Below are positions 23,010 to 36,802 of a stretch of DNA of 64,000 bases, piece by piece. Within the stretch, counting starts at the first letter, position 1. Each line of letters starts with the position of its first letter. The stretch is from Tubiluchus corallicola. Its lineage: Eukaryota; Priapulida; Priapulimorpha; Priapulimorphida; Tubiluchidae. The position numbers were made by a program, and so were the translations under genes. The stretch is taken from assembly GCA_030141605.1 (NCBI GenBank), contig JAQGDQ010002367.1, positions 868,501 through 932,500 on the forward strand, read 5' to 3'. The notes beneath the pieces are model-generated. The model did no database searches. It was not told where the DNA came from and was given only the letters and a program-made list of their open reading frames with translations.

Positions 23010-23745
23010 CAGGGCCGGGTTACGATCTTTTGGGGGGCACCTAAGCTAATGAAATTATGGCGGTCCCCTCAGATGGAGCCACCCTCTGACTTGCCCGCAC
23101 CCGTCTTGAGTATTTTTTACTCGCGATATATTTCAGCAATAGCTTGAAGGAAATTTATTGAAGATTTTTAAACTAATCTAGAATAGCTATTTTAGTTTAA
23201 CAGTAAACTCTTATTTATCAATAAAAATATTCTTTAAGAAATACTACTATTTTACAATTCATTGCAAAGCAAATTAGCACATATTTCAACACAACCGTAG
23301 TGCAAAGACAGATTTTTTTATTAAATGTATTATCAAAGCTTGAGACGCCTTAGGCCGCAGCCTACGCTAGCCTATAGGATAACTCGACCCTACTTGCCAT
23401 GTACTGACATCTGTCCAAGCTCTATATGTTTGAATGAATGACTAGTAAGTTCTTACGTTTAACCAGGTCTTATTATATCGGCAGGCTGCAGGACCATTAG
23501 GTTAAGGTGTCTCGATTCACAGTGACTATGTAGTTCCTGCACCTTTCTAAAACTTTGTTCAAGACATGTATAAATGTATGAGAAGCCATACTGTACTTTC
23601 AAGTTACTGGTTTCTGCGACTTTCTAGACTTGGGGCTCAAGTATCTATTCCAACACAAACAATACAAATAAACCAATTCCCAAATTACGTTACTTACTTC
23701 CTCATTTTCAAGTACTGACCCGAGCCTAAAGTTCGGCCGGCCCTA
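23010..23745. mobile_element. Probable degraded hAT-type element
   Basis: The left end CAGGGCCGGGTTACG and right end ggCCGGCCCTA look like CAGGGCCGG hAT termini. Phrases such as ttttggggggcacctaagc and cttaggccgcagcctac are typical of this repeat class. Flanking 8-mers (gatatcat / aaaaaaat) do not match, so the borders are uncertain and the region may be composite. Confidence 0.45.
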
Positions 23746-26700
23746 AAAAAATTTCCCATAGGCCAGTTTATTGGAGAAATTGATCTGAAATACTTTACTT
23801 AACATGCAACAAAAAGAAAAAAGAAAAATCATAGTGTTGCAATTAATTCCCACAAATCGGTATTCCTACTAGGCTAAAAGTGTCAAACATCCAACAACAC
23901 TGATGACTTATGAAATCGCTGTTAGTCTAATTGAAAGACTAAATAATGCGAGTGAAACATCGTATGTTTTTATAGTATCGGAAAATTCTAACTTCAACGT
24001 AAGGGGCTAGAGGATATAATCGCGCTCCAAAACCAATTTCATTAGCTCACACATAGTCACCACATGCCTGAACGTGCCGACAAAGTTTTTACGCGAGAAA
24101 ATTTGTGATTTATGCTTTCCAATGTTTACTCAGAGAGCGTGGGAAACACCAGGTTTCTTTACGACGACGTCTTGTCTGTGCTGAGAAGCCAGTAGAAATG
24201 AATGGTCAAACTGTGGGATGTATGGCAAACTGCATCCAAATATTCCACCGTTCATTCACCATCGGAAAATACACTTATTAACGTTTGTATAGTAAAATTG
24301 TACTTTGCTGCATATGTACTTTCCTTTATAGCATATACTGAAGTAATCTTCTTTATGTAGCATTATTTGATTTGCACTTATTTGTGTTCTTAAGGGCACT
24401 TGAATTTTCTGAACTATTTTAAGCACATTGCATATGTATCCATTTTGATCTAATGTATTATGCAGTAGTTGTGTATAGGTAAAAACATGTCTGTCCTTCT
24501 TTTTGACGGGCGGTTTCTTCAGTTTTTTTGGTTGATAAAACATATTTAATCTTTAGTTTAATGTTTAGAAATATTTAAACATACTTAGTACATACTCCAA
24601 TTCAAAACTGACTGTTTATTAAAATTTTCTCAAGAATTTTACAGAGCAAGTTTAAGCAGCTTGTTGCAAATTAAGTTTAAGTAGCTTTATACTTTGAATG
24701 ACAAATTACTTTGTGTTTTAACTTATATAATTAAATATTAGTATTTTATTATTAGCATGGCGTCGTTCATTAATTATGCCACTTTAATTAAAAGACTTCC
24801 TATTTCGTGATGTGTGTGGTACCATTGGTTATTGGATTGCGTTAAATTTGTAAGTTATTCAAGTCCTTTTCAGTTTAAGAGCCTCTTTGAACTCTTTCCT
24901 AGCTTTCAATTGTGCAAACCTGTTCTGCATGCATCATCTACACTCATTAATTTAGCAGCTGATTTGCATACTGTAATAAGTGTTGCATCCAATTAACCTA
25001 AATGATTACGTGTTAGTGTATCAGTCAATCAGGAAGTCCACTCGTTCCGTCTATTTGTTATTAGTTAACGGGTGCTGTTGATTAGTGTCATCGTGCATTG
25101 TCCTTCTAGTTGAGTGACCAGTGTCCAGTGGCCCGATGGTCAACGGGAACGCGAAGTTTTATTAAATTGTGAGGCTGTATCAATAAGCATGCGCCGCTTA
25201 ATATAGAGTAGTAGGCGATGCAGTGAATTCATCCATTGATTGACTCATACATATAGGACATGCAGGGCTCTGTTATCAGCTCTAGACAGGCTGTATATAT
25301 TGAATCAATAGACAGAGCTGCTCAATAATTTGCCCAGAGCGTGAGCTATAAGCTTTTGTGTCCGAAAAAATGCTACTTCGTCCGCTTACTGTTATAAATA
25401 TTCATCAAAGAAGCCACATCGCTCGCGAGTGCTGTAGTCTGCAGGGTCAAGCCACTTCGACAATCCTTCATTGTTTAACTAAAATTTTAGAGACTTCCCT
25501 CTGTCAATAGAGGCGCAAAGCAATAACAAACTGGTTGTACAGTATGTATCATTTCATTCATTTATATATAGCTGGCTGCTTTTGGCATCAGCTATTCTTA
25601 GGCGAGCTTGGAACGAGTATTTGAAATGTGTATGCTTTGCTGCTTTTGGTTATTACACAACAGAAAAACTCTGCTACAGTATGAGAAACGAGACAATTTT
25701 TGACTGATTGGCGTTTATTTAGTTTCTCCAGCTTTTAAGCCTTGCAGTTCTTAACTAAATCAGTATTTCTCTGATTTAGTAAAACCATTTGTGTCGACGA
25801 TGACAGCGCGTGACAAGATACTACTGATTTTGGTGGTAACTGCTAACAGCTCCCTTAATGAGTTTTATCCGTTCAGGGATTTTTCTTTTTGGGCACACAA
25901 TAGTAAACCAGATGGTAGTTTGTTCTCTCTGCGTGGTTCATGTGCCTTCAGCGGCCGCTTTCCATAAAATAGTATCAAAAAGTGGTCAAATAAAGCGGAG
26001 AACGGTCAGCCAAACTTGACATGAATTTCCTGATACGTCAATTGCGCTTAGCTTATGCTGTTGGTTTATTGTACTTTAATGTATGATTTAATAGGAAGCC
26101 ATGCCTAAATTATATAACAAATATTGCTTCAAACTACACGGATGTACATGAAATAGATCGCTAAACTGTGTTCTGTGTTTGGAAAATTATTTCCATTCAA
26201 TATGAAGGAACATTGCATATTTGGAAGTTTGTTTACTGTGTACCAGGTCCAAAATTGCTTTGCTCTTTATAGATTTCTCTTTTTGAATGGTTTCAGTGAA
26301 TCAGTTAACATTAGCGTCAATTATTTGCACGACGACACTCATAATAAAATTTATAACTTCTGTTATTGACTAAACTATAGGTTTCACCCTTTAGCTTCAA
26401 GAGTCTAATACGTCTTGTCCATAATATGTCCATTGCCCATCAGTTAGGTTCCTAACTGGCTAACTCATACAGAAATAGAACTGTATTGATGGCGTTTTCC
26501 GGCACTCATCGAATAAAAATATTTTGCATTATTTGTCGTTAAAACGGTTTTGTTTGTTTTTTAATGGAAAAAGGAAAGCACTTGATACGTAAGTGTACAC
26601 TTATTTCAAACAACTCTTGCAAATACAAGAGCAACATCTGTATATGTGTTTCTTTGCTAATAAATAATAAATAGTAATAATGGGTTAATGGTCTGCAAGA

Positions 26701-28015
26701 GCACTTATTATTCGCCGACTAATGTATTTTATACTTTATTTTTGTTTATTCTTAAAAGAATCTTAATACACACGCACACCAGCTAAGGTGTTTGGAACTA
26801 TCAAGTTCAATGTCATGCTAAGTTATGTCCAGTCATTCCAGCGTGTTGCTGTTTCCGACCACTCTGTACTCTAACAGTTCGAGAAAACCGAAATTCTTTC
26901 GTCCTTTTAATTCAGATTTAATTACAGAAAGCGGTTGTAATATTGCCTTTCTTATGTAATGTGGCAAATTAGTCATTGCACGCATACCTTTTCTATTTTT
27001 TTGCATGACTCTTTGGGCTTCAAACCAGCAACTGTGTTTCTCCAGCGAGCGTAACGAGTTTCCCCAGGGAATCGTTTTAAAACAACAGACCGCTAATGAT
27101 ACGAGAAACTGTGACAATACTGTAAATGTTGATTCGTTCCGCAGTTTTTCCTGGCTAACATTTTACTTTATTAAACTGAACGCATCTGCTTTGTGCGATC
27201 ATGTGCTTTGTCAAAACTGAAAGTCGCCGACCTTTTGATCTGCAGCTCGTTCAACCCTTTAATATCATCTAGTGCTGCAATTAGAATAACGTAGTGGACT
27301 GGGTCGAGTACCTTTATTCTTTTATTATGAATTTTTATTTATCTTTCAAACTTATATCTTTAAAAAGTATATTCATTGTGATGATGCTGTAATTCATGAC
27401 GGGCGCTGTTACTGGAGCCGTCAATTTTGTAATTATTACAAGCTCTAAAACTAATTACATGTCGTCGCATAATTATTGATGTAGTTAGGTGAGGTAGTTA
27501 TCCTACTAAGGAAATGAGTACTTCGGTATAATAAAGACAATCAACAAGACAGCCATGCAATTGCAAAAATCGCAATCAAAATGATTTTATTTTGTCCTAT
27601 GTCGAATTCAGCAAAAATTCCTGAACGAGATGTCTCTGACACAAAATGGTAAAAAAAATTTGCAGATACTTTAAGACGTTCTAATCGTTTTTACCAGCAA
27701 CGACGTCGTTTGACTGGCTTCATTACCCCGTATCCTGTCTAAACAACTCCTTCTACTGATAACCCTGGTTAAAATGCTATGTAGCGAGTCTAATCAATCT
27801 TTGGCCAGCGCTCAGAAGATTGGGAAGCACCCGCAACTTTTCCAATTACGCCTAACAGAACGCGGAAATTAGTCTGATTTTTACTTGTTTCGTGCACACT
27901 GATTACGCAGTTAAATGTAGCGCAATGTTTCTGAGTTAAAAATTCCTCGGTAAAACTTGGAAAGAATTTTCTAATTGTTGGTACTGCGAATTTGATAAGC
28001 AGTAACTTATATCCT
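23746..28015. other. Intergenic or intronic, no supported gene
   Basis: AT-rich with chance frames only. The - strand frame at 26833-27117 has weak LINE-like flavour but no diagnostic motif. Confidence 0.45.
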
Positions 28016-28022
28016 CAATTGT

Positions 28023-28805
28023 CAAAGCTGGCTCTACCGCCACTTGGCAAACTAGGCAGTTGCCTAGGCCGCTAAATTTTGGGGGGCGACAAATTCTGCA
28101 AGTAATTCCTTAATTTTTACTTTTAACTTAAGTAATAACATAGTGACTGACGCGTTACCAAGTTCTTGTCCACAGTTTATATTATATGCATAGGACAGGA
28201 GACAAAGTAATGAATTCCATTAATAAAAAAGTTTCTTGCTTTAGCTTTTATCTAATTATGGCAAATAAACCTATAAGAATCGAAGCCGTCATGAGCATAA
28301 TACATTATAATACAGGAAACTAAAAGTAAAAAAGCCGGTGTACATCGGCAAAATTTTAAATATAGTACATGTATTTGCAAACAGACTAGAGTTATATAGT
28401 TGTGAAGGTGATGATGTCAATCATATCAGTGAAATGGATGTATATGAAAAAAGGAGTCAGACCCAGTCAGAGTTTCAAATTTTTCTGATAAAACGGCTAA
28501 GTGAAAATCTAGCCATGAGAATGTACATGAAGACCGCGTAGCAGAAATTGTAGAAATTTTAATTGCTCCTGAAGATGCAGGAAGCACAAGCTCAATTTCA
28601 AATGTAGACAGATAATTGACTTTACTTAATTACACTACATAATGCGTGAATAGGCCCAACACCCAAGTACCGTTATAGTTTAATACATTCAACAAAAATT
28701 CGATTTTGTAGGTGGGTGCATGGGGTCTGTGGGGAAACAGTTGACCGTTGAGGAGGGGGCGCTAAAAATACTTTTGCTTAGAGCATTAAATTAGAGCCGA
28801 CCCTG
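28023..28805. mobile_element. hAT-type non-autonomous element, 783 bp
   Basis: The ends CAAAGCTGGCTCTA and (reversed) CAGGGTCGGCTCTA are inverted repeats. The flanks tcaattgt / tccattat match at 6 of 8 positions, consistent with an aged hAT duplication. The interior includes ctaggccgctaaattttgggg. An internal 67-codon frame (28338-28541) has no recognised domain. Confidence 0.65.
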
Positions 28806-29629
28806 TCCATTATTATAATATGTATTCATGGTGTGGATATAACGTGAAATTTTCACGCTACAGTATATCAAGTTAAACAAGAAATTTTCGTGCAATATCA
28901 AGTTACACGCGCAAAATTTTAATACGTTGTGTCTGACGTAATTTTAGTCAAATAACAGGCCGCCTTAAGCATTTTTATGCGAACCACATTTCGTTTTAAG
29001 AAAATAAAGAACAAATACACCTCAAATCATTTCTTGAAATAAGTTACCCTCCATTAGGCAAAGACACCATACGTTTTATTTGGGCGCTGTCTCTTTATTA
29101 ACAAAAACCAGAAGATAAATTTGGTTACTCGCCTTATTATAATTTGCCGTGGTTGACTGCGAGCAATCTGTTGCTAGATTATCTTTGCCAGTCATATTGT
29201 TTTTCTTTGACAGTATGGATGCCGTCTCATCTGCGAGCTGCTTAATATTCATGCGTCTCAGCTCCCCTGGGTCATCTCCGTTTCGTCAAATTACCAAACC
29301 GATTCTTACATTAGCATTAATCTCTTTGAAGCTATGTTCAAAAGCAACAAGCGGGTGTAGCATTTACTTAGATTACTGTATGGTCTCCACACGTCCTGAA
29401 GTTCGTGAATACGTCTAATCAACGGCCGCTGTTTGTTCTTTATATTTGACATGGCGTGTAGGAGTGTGTGGCATTGAGCACGAAATGTTGAAAGTACCAA
29501 TTCCTTTGTTTCTTTAACTTTTACGTCTTCATTTTATTCTTCAGGTTCTTGACAGTGAACTCGAGGTTGAGAACGAAAGTTGTGGCTTTTGAGGGTGGCT
29601 CTTTATTTAGATGAACGTGTAAGACGTAC

Positions 29630-29649
29630 ATATATATATATATATATAT
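29630..29649. repeat. (TA)n microsatellite
   Basis: Ten TA units. Confidence 0.9.
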
Positions 29650-29867
29650 GCCTTCATTCACTTAAACTTTTTGTGAGACGTACTGAGTAAAAAGCTTTTA
29701 GTGACTTTTACTCGAACAGGGTTGTTGTTTCTTATCTGAAAAACTTTCAAACAAAATTAAATTTAAGTAGATTTTTGATTTTTTAATAGGCACTATAAGT
29801 GCAAGCGTCTCCCAAGTATCTTTGATTTGATGATTTTTTTGTGTAAATACTTGTTTTTAATAATTGT

Positions 29868-29894
29868 CTGTGTGTGTGTGTGTGTGTGTGTGTG
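29868..29894. repeat. (TG)n microsatellite
   Basis: About 13 TG units, uninterrupted. Confidence 0.9.
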
Positions 29895-32170
29895 CTGTGA
29901 AATAAAGTATGTACATTAAATTAAATTAATAAGTCCACGACATGTATTATGTACAATACTATCTAATACAGCTAAGTAAAAGCTCTTGAATTTGTAATAA
30001 ATTGGTGAAAATGCAGTATTTAAGTAATCATGAAATGCAAGTTAAAAGCAATAGTTTAAAACCATTTTACGAGCTTCAAAAATGCAATTGAATTTACTTT
30101 TTCATTTCGTTTGTCAAGTGCTTAAACAAGTACTTTCTGATGCAGTGCGAACATTTTTAACTAATTGTATTGTAAAACTTAGCAATGGGAAAACTTCATA
30201 CAAAAGTCTGGCCTCTGAGTTTTGCTAATTGTTGACTTATAGGATATTTTTTATTTTAAATTTATTACATACATTTAAAAATACATTGATTTGATGTTAC
30301 GTTGATATACAACCCACATTCTCACTATTTACTGAAAGATTTGTTTTACTTCTATACTGCGTACGTACAGACTTTATTTAAAGTCGGTTTTCACAACAAT
30401 AAACATTAGCACATGTGCCGGTTTTCACCGACAAAATAAGTGTATTAAAGGTGCGTTTTCTGTAAATATGCCAACTTATTTTGTCCTTGTTTCATTAAAA
30501 CACGCTGTGATTAAATACGGATCTAAAAAGTCCACGACGGGTATTGTATTTTCTGTCTGGTGTAAAACGCAGTTTGTATGTTACACTTGGATGTGAACTT
30601 TAGCAACAATTTTGCGAGAAGCACAGTAAAAACTAGTGATTACTTGCCATTTTGAAATGATTTGCACTAACAAATTGCCGAGTCCTCTATTCGGAAGCCC
30701 TAATTGAGTTAATTCTCCAACTAGCGCAAATGAGATTACTAGTAGCTGATTTAAGCGCATCAGATACTTTCAAGAATTTTGCAGCATGCGAGTTCAGTCG
30801 CAGTTCCTCGTATGATTTGCTCCACAGCTATTTTTTCTTGTTGGACTTTTAATATTCAAGTCCTTGAGCACTCTTTGAAGAGTTGATCTGTATTCACTTA
30901 GTTTGCGTGTAAAAATTTTGTAACATTTTTGTGGCGGTCAGTAGATTTTCTTGCTCGAGTCTGTTGTACGGTACAGTGACGCATTAAACTCATGTAGGCG
31001 AGAAGCTCAATTTTCACAACAAAGAATAACTCGTTCTTAACAGGGCTCAAGCGCATTCCTCACTCCAGCTTCTTTAAGCCCAGAATTCGCAAGTAGACGG
31101 GTTCATCCCGAGGTTATGATTTGAATCCAACTCAAGAAAACAATGAGATTCTGTACATTTCCCGAAGAAATGAGACTTTATATACGAAATACAAATCTCC
31201 ACCAAGCAAGGCCAGCAGATAAACCTACTCAGTAACAAGACTAGTGAGAACGTGAATAATGTGTAAAAATATAATTCTTCTAAGTGATTTGCTAGTGATG
31301 GGGAGGTATTCGTTTTTCTTGATGCAATGAGACTGTAGTTAACAAAGAAACAAGTTTCTAATTAAAACTACCTTTATGACAACTTATAAGGAGATGTGTG
31401 GCCTAGTTGTCGTGGCGTTTAAGTTCTAAAGTTAACTTCTAAAAATGTAATTACTTCTTGAGCACCTCAATGCGATTTTCAGCTTGGCACCTTGGGTACA
31501 TAATAAATATGTTATTACTTATTCATAAAGTATTTTGAAGTTTTGTGCTGCAATGGTGTTGTGGCTGCATTTAATAAATTAAAATAAAAAATTTGTGTAA
31601 TCTGAAGGTCCTTCTTTTTTCAAATCCAAGTTTAACTCTGACTTAGTCACGTCTCCCTTTCTTTTGGTTGGTGTGTTATTTTAATAATTCTGGTTCCATA
31701 TTCTTGAAATTAATATTGTGAATACATGTACTTAATATTGCTGCCGCTGTTGGTGGGTTATAAATTGTACAAAGCAAATTTCACCATAATAAGTCGGTTT
31801 CTTTGCTGACTATTTTGTCACACAATTAATTTATCAACTGGAAAAACGTTGAAGGTTATTACCAGATGTAAAGTTTTGTTAAACCTCGCGAATTTAGTAA
31901 GTTTGTTAACGGTTCAGTTTTACACATGATCTTATTTGTGTTTAATTTCGTTTGTATACTATTTGAGAATTGAATTGAAAACATCGGGTACTGCAACGTG
32001 AACACAGCTTACGAGTTCACTAAACGATAACACGTTTTTTAGAAAAATAAAGCAGACTTTGTGGCAAAAGCCGTTTAATTTTGAAACACATTTTCTGCTC
32101 ATGGTTAAGAAGTGCCACATGCTTTATTGATACTTTCCACTTTTGTAGGGAGCCGGTTCCCACAAATTGC

Positions 32171-32200
32171 CCTCATCTGTGCATCGTCAGACAGATGAGG
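32171..32200. repeat. Perfect 10-bp-stem hairpin
   Basis: CCTCATCTGT and ACAGATGAGG are exact inverted repeats around a 10-nt loop. No gene is recognised nearby. Confidence 0.7.
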
Positions 32201-32771
32201 AGCAGCCGTGTCATTTTTTGACAGCCCTGTAGTAGACAAGAGTTATTTTCTGAGCAGCTGGTCGTATGGAAAAGCAGGAATCGTGTTTACTGTAGGTCAT
32301 CGTACACTCGTTTCAATCTCAGATTTTCAGTTAGCGTGTGGTTAAAACCATTTTATAGAGAATCCTGAAGTATTTTATGAAATGATGTAGCTTTTTTATA
32401 TAGTTGGGAAGAACAACTATCGGATTTTTATTGTAGAAAATACATGTCAAATAGCTATTGAAAAGTTACAATTGTTATATCATTGTCGTTTTGATTGGCA
32501 TTTCATCATTGTAGTTTGTTTGGTGATTAAAAGATAAACAATTTTAATTTTAATCTTAAAAGATGTAGTTAAAATGTGTTCACATGGTTATTTAACATTA
32601 TTCCAAATTAAGTCATATTAAGTCATAAATTTCACATCGTGGCTGACTCCTATTGTTAGTAGGCCTATTTCACGTTTTTGCCGATCACATTACAAACAGA
32701 TTGTTGAACCCACTCCTGCTGAACGTTCAGCGATACAGATGGGCACCTACAGCAATTTTGAATGTGATCAC

Positions 32772-33376
32772 CAGGACCGGGTTAAGGCTTCAAGAGGCCC
32801 TAAGCATTGAAAAGGTTACGGTACCCCATAAATGTGTAATTCAGAATAGAAACAATATTAAATTGCAAAATGAAATTTTATCTCTCGAAATGAAAAGAAT
32901 TTGCAGTAAAATTTATTTACAGTAGTCACGTAGTCATCATCACCACTAGGTGATAGAATACATACAGTCAAAAGTAACATTATCCTGTTTATAGTACACC
33001 AGATTGTTATAAGCATTACCACACTTCAAATATATTATCACTCATGTCATAAATGTATCAATCCATGTCATCATATGGGCACTGAGCAGTTCAGTAGCCA
33101 GAATCTGTGCCCATCCTTACCGCCATATTGTAAACTAACACAAAAACCGTTACGCATATTTCGGTAAATTTTACTTCTGGGTAATTATTCGATTTCAAAA
33201 AACTGTGTGGCCCCTCTTCCCCTGGTGCCTTTAGTACGTGCTTATTTTGCTTAGTTCTGAGCTGGTCATCCACAGCAACATCGGCGGTGACGACGTCAGG
33301 ATTGAATGACTACTTGGACCCTTTTCTTGAAATGGTTCCAGTAACACTTACGAGGTAACATTTCACATGGGCCCGG
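32772..33376. mobile_element. Possible hAT remnant with CAGGACCGGGTTAAGG end
   Basis: The left end CAGGACCGGGTTAAGGC resembles the CAGGGCCGG class. A partner right end with matching duplication of gtgatcac was not found; ggcccggc near 33370 is a weak candidate. The - strand has a 60-codon frame at 33091-33273 with no recognised family. Confidence 0.3.
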
Positions 33377-33976
33377 CTTTCTTACTTGTTATTAAATTTT
33401 GGTGGTTTATTTTCTTTCGCTGAATTTGTTGTTTTAGCACACATAGAAAGCAATTCCGAAGTCTCATAGACACAACAATTTTTAGACCAACATTTTTTAG
33501 TGTTCATGTTTTCCAACAAGGCGTGCTTACCCATCCAATTTTTCAAACTTTGTTTTTTGGAAATATTGTTTCTAAATGATTGACTTTACTGCTTTGTTAT
33601 TTCATAAACTGTTTAACTAAACTTTCGTTTTATTAGCATCAGTAATATGTAAAATGTTTTGAAAGTCAGAAGAAACCATGACATTTCATATGAAATTATG
33701 GCTAAGAGGCCTCTGCTGCTTCAGTATCTCATCTTCAAAAGATTAACCTTGTTAATGGACCAGATTTCGATTCCGCCACAAGCATCAACATCGAGCAAAC
33801 CTACCATTGGGTGCTAGATCTAACTTGCAGAATGCCAAGGGTTATAATAAAAAATAAGTACTGAAAACGTCTTAAATTTGTTTCATATTAATTTTCTCAT
33901 TTTAAATTTTTTCTGTTCATAATTATTGTGTTATCAAACTGTCCTTTTTTAAATTTAGTGTCCCGGAACTAACAGG

Positions 33977-34387
33977 CAGGGCTGGAGTACCCTATGGGCT
34001 TGTATAGGCTGCAGTCAGGGCCCCTCAAGCTTGGGGGCTCCCACTTTGCATTGCTGAATAATTCATATTACTTAAAATAAAATTTCAACTTTAAAAAAAC
34101 GGGACCGGGAAGTCTTGAAAATCCAATTTTAAAGTGGCTCCTCATTTGAAATAAATGGTCCCTGTTTGAGGCCCTTTATTAGAGACAAATGGCCCTTGTT
34201 TCAGGCCCTTTATATGAGATATACGCCCTTCTTTGAAGCCCTTTGTTTGAAATATAGGGCTCCCAACTATGCAATTGTTGCTAAAATATACCACAAGCAA
34301 AAATATTCGAGACGAGTGCGGGCAAATTGGAGGGTGCACCATAATTTCATTAACCTAGGGGCTCCAAAAGGTCATAATCCGGCCCTG
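33977..34387. mobile_element. hAT MITE, 411 bp, with 8-bp duplication
   Basis: It begins CAGGGCTGGAGTACC and ends ataatCCGGCCCTG. The flanks are ctaacagg (33969-33976) and ctaacaga (34388-34395), 7 of 8 identical. The interior has ~40-bp internal repeats (ggccctttat...agaga, 34140-34260). It is non-coding. Confidence 0.85.
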
Positions 34388-35939
34388 CTAACAGATTGCC
34401 AATAATCAAGGGTTTATCCATAGTATGTATCAGCGAATAAGAGCTTAGCTCACTAATTATCTAAAGTCAAATAAGCATGTGGTTAAAATTAGTCTAGACA
34501 TTTTAAAGTAAAGGTTAAATGCAATTTGTATCGTAATGGCTTCTGGTACTTGTTTTCCTAGCTCCGTGATGACATTCTCATTTCAACACCTCTTTTCATT
34601 AAGACTCGCGCTCGCTACATAATGCAAAGTTAAACTGAGCTTTTTCTTCTTTAAAGCTGATATTAGACAAACTGATTTATTTTCAAGCTGTCTGTTGAAA
34701 ACCATTCCTTGCTTGTTGGCCTGCACGTTGTGTGCCATGTGTGCTGAACATGGGGAATCTTCTAGGGAAGTTACCCATTACATTTTGATTTATAAAGTTT
34801 GTGTTTGTTTCCGAGGAATTCTAATCTACGCGTTGTTTATCGATTAGTAGTAGTAGTCAAAATGTTTATATGCCGTAAAAGAATTGCGTGAAAATACAAT
34901 TCTTAGTGTAGTTGTTTTAAACACAAATTACTACTGAAGACAAATGCTTCCAATTCAAATTAATTAACAATAATAAAAACGTGTGTATCTAAAAACCGCA
35001 TATACACGGGGGCCTGTAAAGTTTCAAACTACAGTGTATACCTGTTTAGACGGAGCGAAGCTTTACTAAAAACTTCACTGTGTTAAATTATTGTGTATTT
35101 ACAGTACGTTAAATTTCTAAATTGTCTATGTAATTTATGTAAGTTAATACAAAAAAATTATACTGTACATAAGTATTTACACACTGCTTTGCCAAAATCA
35201 ACTCTTACATCCTTCCACTCACGTAATAAATATCCTGTCATAGAACAAGAATGACGATGGCGGTGACGGTGGACGACAATGCTGGATGGCGTTAAAAGCA
35301 GCGTTGCTGACGACGGCATTTAAGGCGCCAATAGTGGTCACTACTGTATTAATGATCATGATGACTACAACGACAGTAACGATGATGTCGTGAAGGAAGC
35401 AATGATGATAGACACTTAAAATTAGTGAAATAAGTCGATCTTGACCTTAGGGGTTTGAATATGACAATTTGGAACAGTGCAGTTATTGTGGTACACCTTT
35501 GCACATGTCGTGGTACAAGCAATAACATCAGGACATTGCATGCATGGAATTCTTCGAATTTGGAACCTCATTTTTAGTTAGCTCATGCTTCTACATCTTG
35601 CGTCATTTAGCTATAGTTGGTCTGGATTGAATATGACTGGTTTCTCCTAACGTTTTGTTGACAAAAATAATGTGCACCGGGGGAATGGCCGCATGCTTGG
35701 GTAATTAAGCGGTGTCTTTCAGCGGGCAGGCTGTTTGTAAATCAGTGGCTTCTTTTACTAGCCGTTCTTTGTTCTCTATTGGCAGCCATTAGTGGCTTCA
35801 GTACATATGTGTTTTAAGCTTCAAGTTAATTAAAACGATAATTAGTAATAAAGAATACAGGATTAAATTAACTGGCTAAGACTAAGCTGTCAGTAGCAGG
35901 GTTTCTCAGTTGTATTGATTGCGGGCACGTTGGCCTTGA

Positions 35940-36020
35940 CATGCAAAAAACATCACGTTTCTGCTGAAATGTTTCTTGGCCTTGTGATGTAAAAAACATC
36001 ATGCTGAAATGTTTCTCAAC
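35940..36020 (+). repeat. Imperfect ~45-bp tandem duplication
   Basis: ttggccttgacatgcaaaaa and ggccttgtgatgtaaaaaa, each followed by catca...gctgaaatgtttct, form two diverged tandem copies. Confidence 0.6.
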
Positions 36021-36762
36021 CGCGCGCTTAATTTATAACAGAGTGCGAGGAAGTATGTTTACTTTTGAAAATATGGGGCTCAGTTGGAAAATTGTTGAAA
36101 ACATTGTGCATAAATTGCACTTGTGTAACAAAATAACAAACTATAAAAATATAATAGTGTTCTTCTGAGAACTAAATTGCCTGACTTGCCAAAATAGCAA
36201 ACAGTATTTAAATGACAAATTGTTAAAGGCATGATAATTTCTAGTTTTTTTTTCTACTTTTTGCTACGGCATTCGTAGTGAAGTGTGACACGTATAACAC
36301 GTCACTAAACTCAAGTGGTCTAATTGTTAGTACTAAGTTAGTATTTCGAAGATTTGCACGGTGCTGGATAGTTTCCAAATTTACGATCTGCGTAGTTTCT
36401 GGCTATTATTTGTGGATTTTTAGGTTACATTGCCTTGAATTTTGCTATTTAAGCAACGTGGTTAAACCTCCATTAAGAGTTCTAAAGCTCTTTGCTACAG
36501 ATCAGTAAGTAAGAATACTCTCAATAGATAATATATGCCGCCTTATACTAACGCTAACGTACGCTGCATTTAGGATGACGCCACTAGTAACAGAGCATTA
36601 CTCATGCTCTGAACATATTAAGTTATACTGACAGTTGGCTAAAAACACGAAATTATACTTGAGCTTAAACCTGGCAGTAGCTTACGTAAATTTAATGAAG
36701 GTGGACCACTATTAATATTCCTTTTGTACATGGTGAATGTTATGCTCAATGGTAAGGCGTGA

Positions 36763-36802
36763 GCGAGAGAGAGAGAGAGAGCGAGAGAGAGAAAGAGAGA
36801 GG
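36763..36802. repeat. (GA)n microsatellite
   Basis: An interrupted GA run on the + strand. Confidence 0.85.

Larger units (their letters stand above)
28814..32760. other. Intergenic or intronic, microsatellites only
   Basis: Apart from the (TA)n and (TG)n tracts and a hairpin, no gene or repeat border is evident. Confidence 0.45.

Noticed and set aside
26833-27117. - strand 94-codon frame with a possible LINE flavour (similar words near 39950)
   Set aside because: No catalytic or signature motif; the resemblance is too weak to call.
29080-29254. - strand 58-codon frame starting MNIKQLADETASIL
   Set aside because: Residue mix is plausible but there is no family match, no clear splice partner and it is short.
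36660-36740. Phase-1 donor AATG|GTAAGG after MVNVMLN
   Set aside because: Phase fits exon a, but the ATG leaves only seven residues and no signal peptide.
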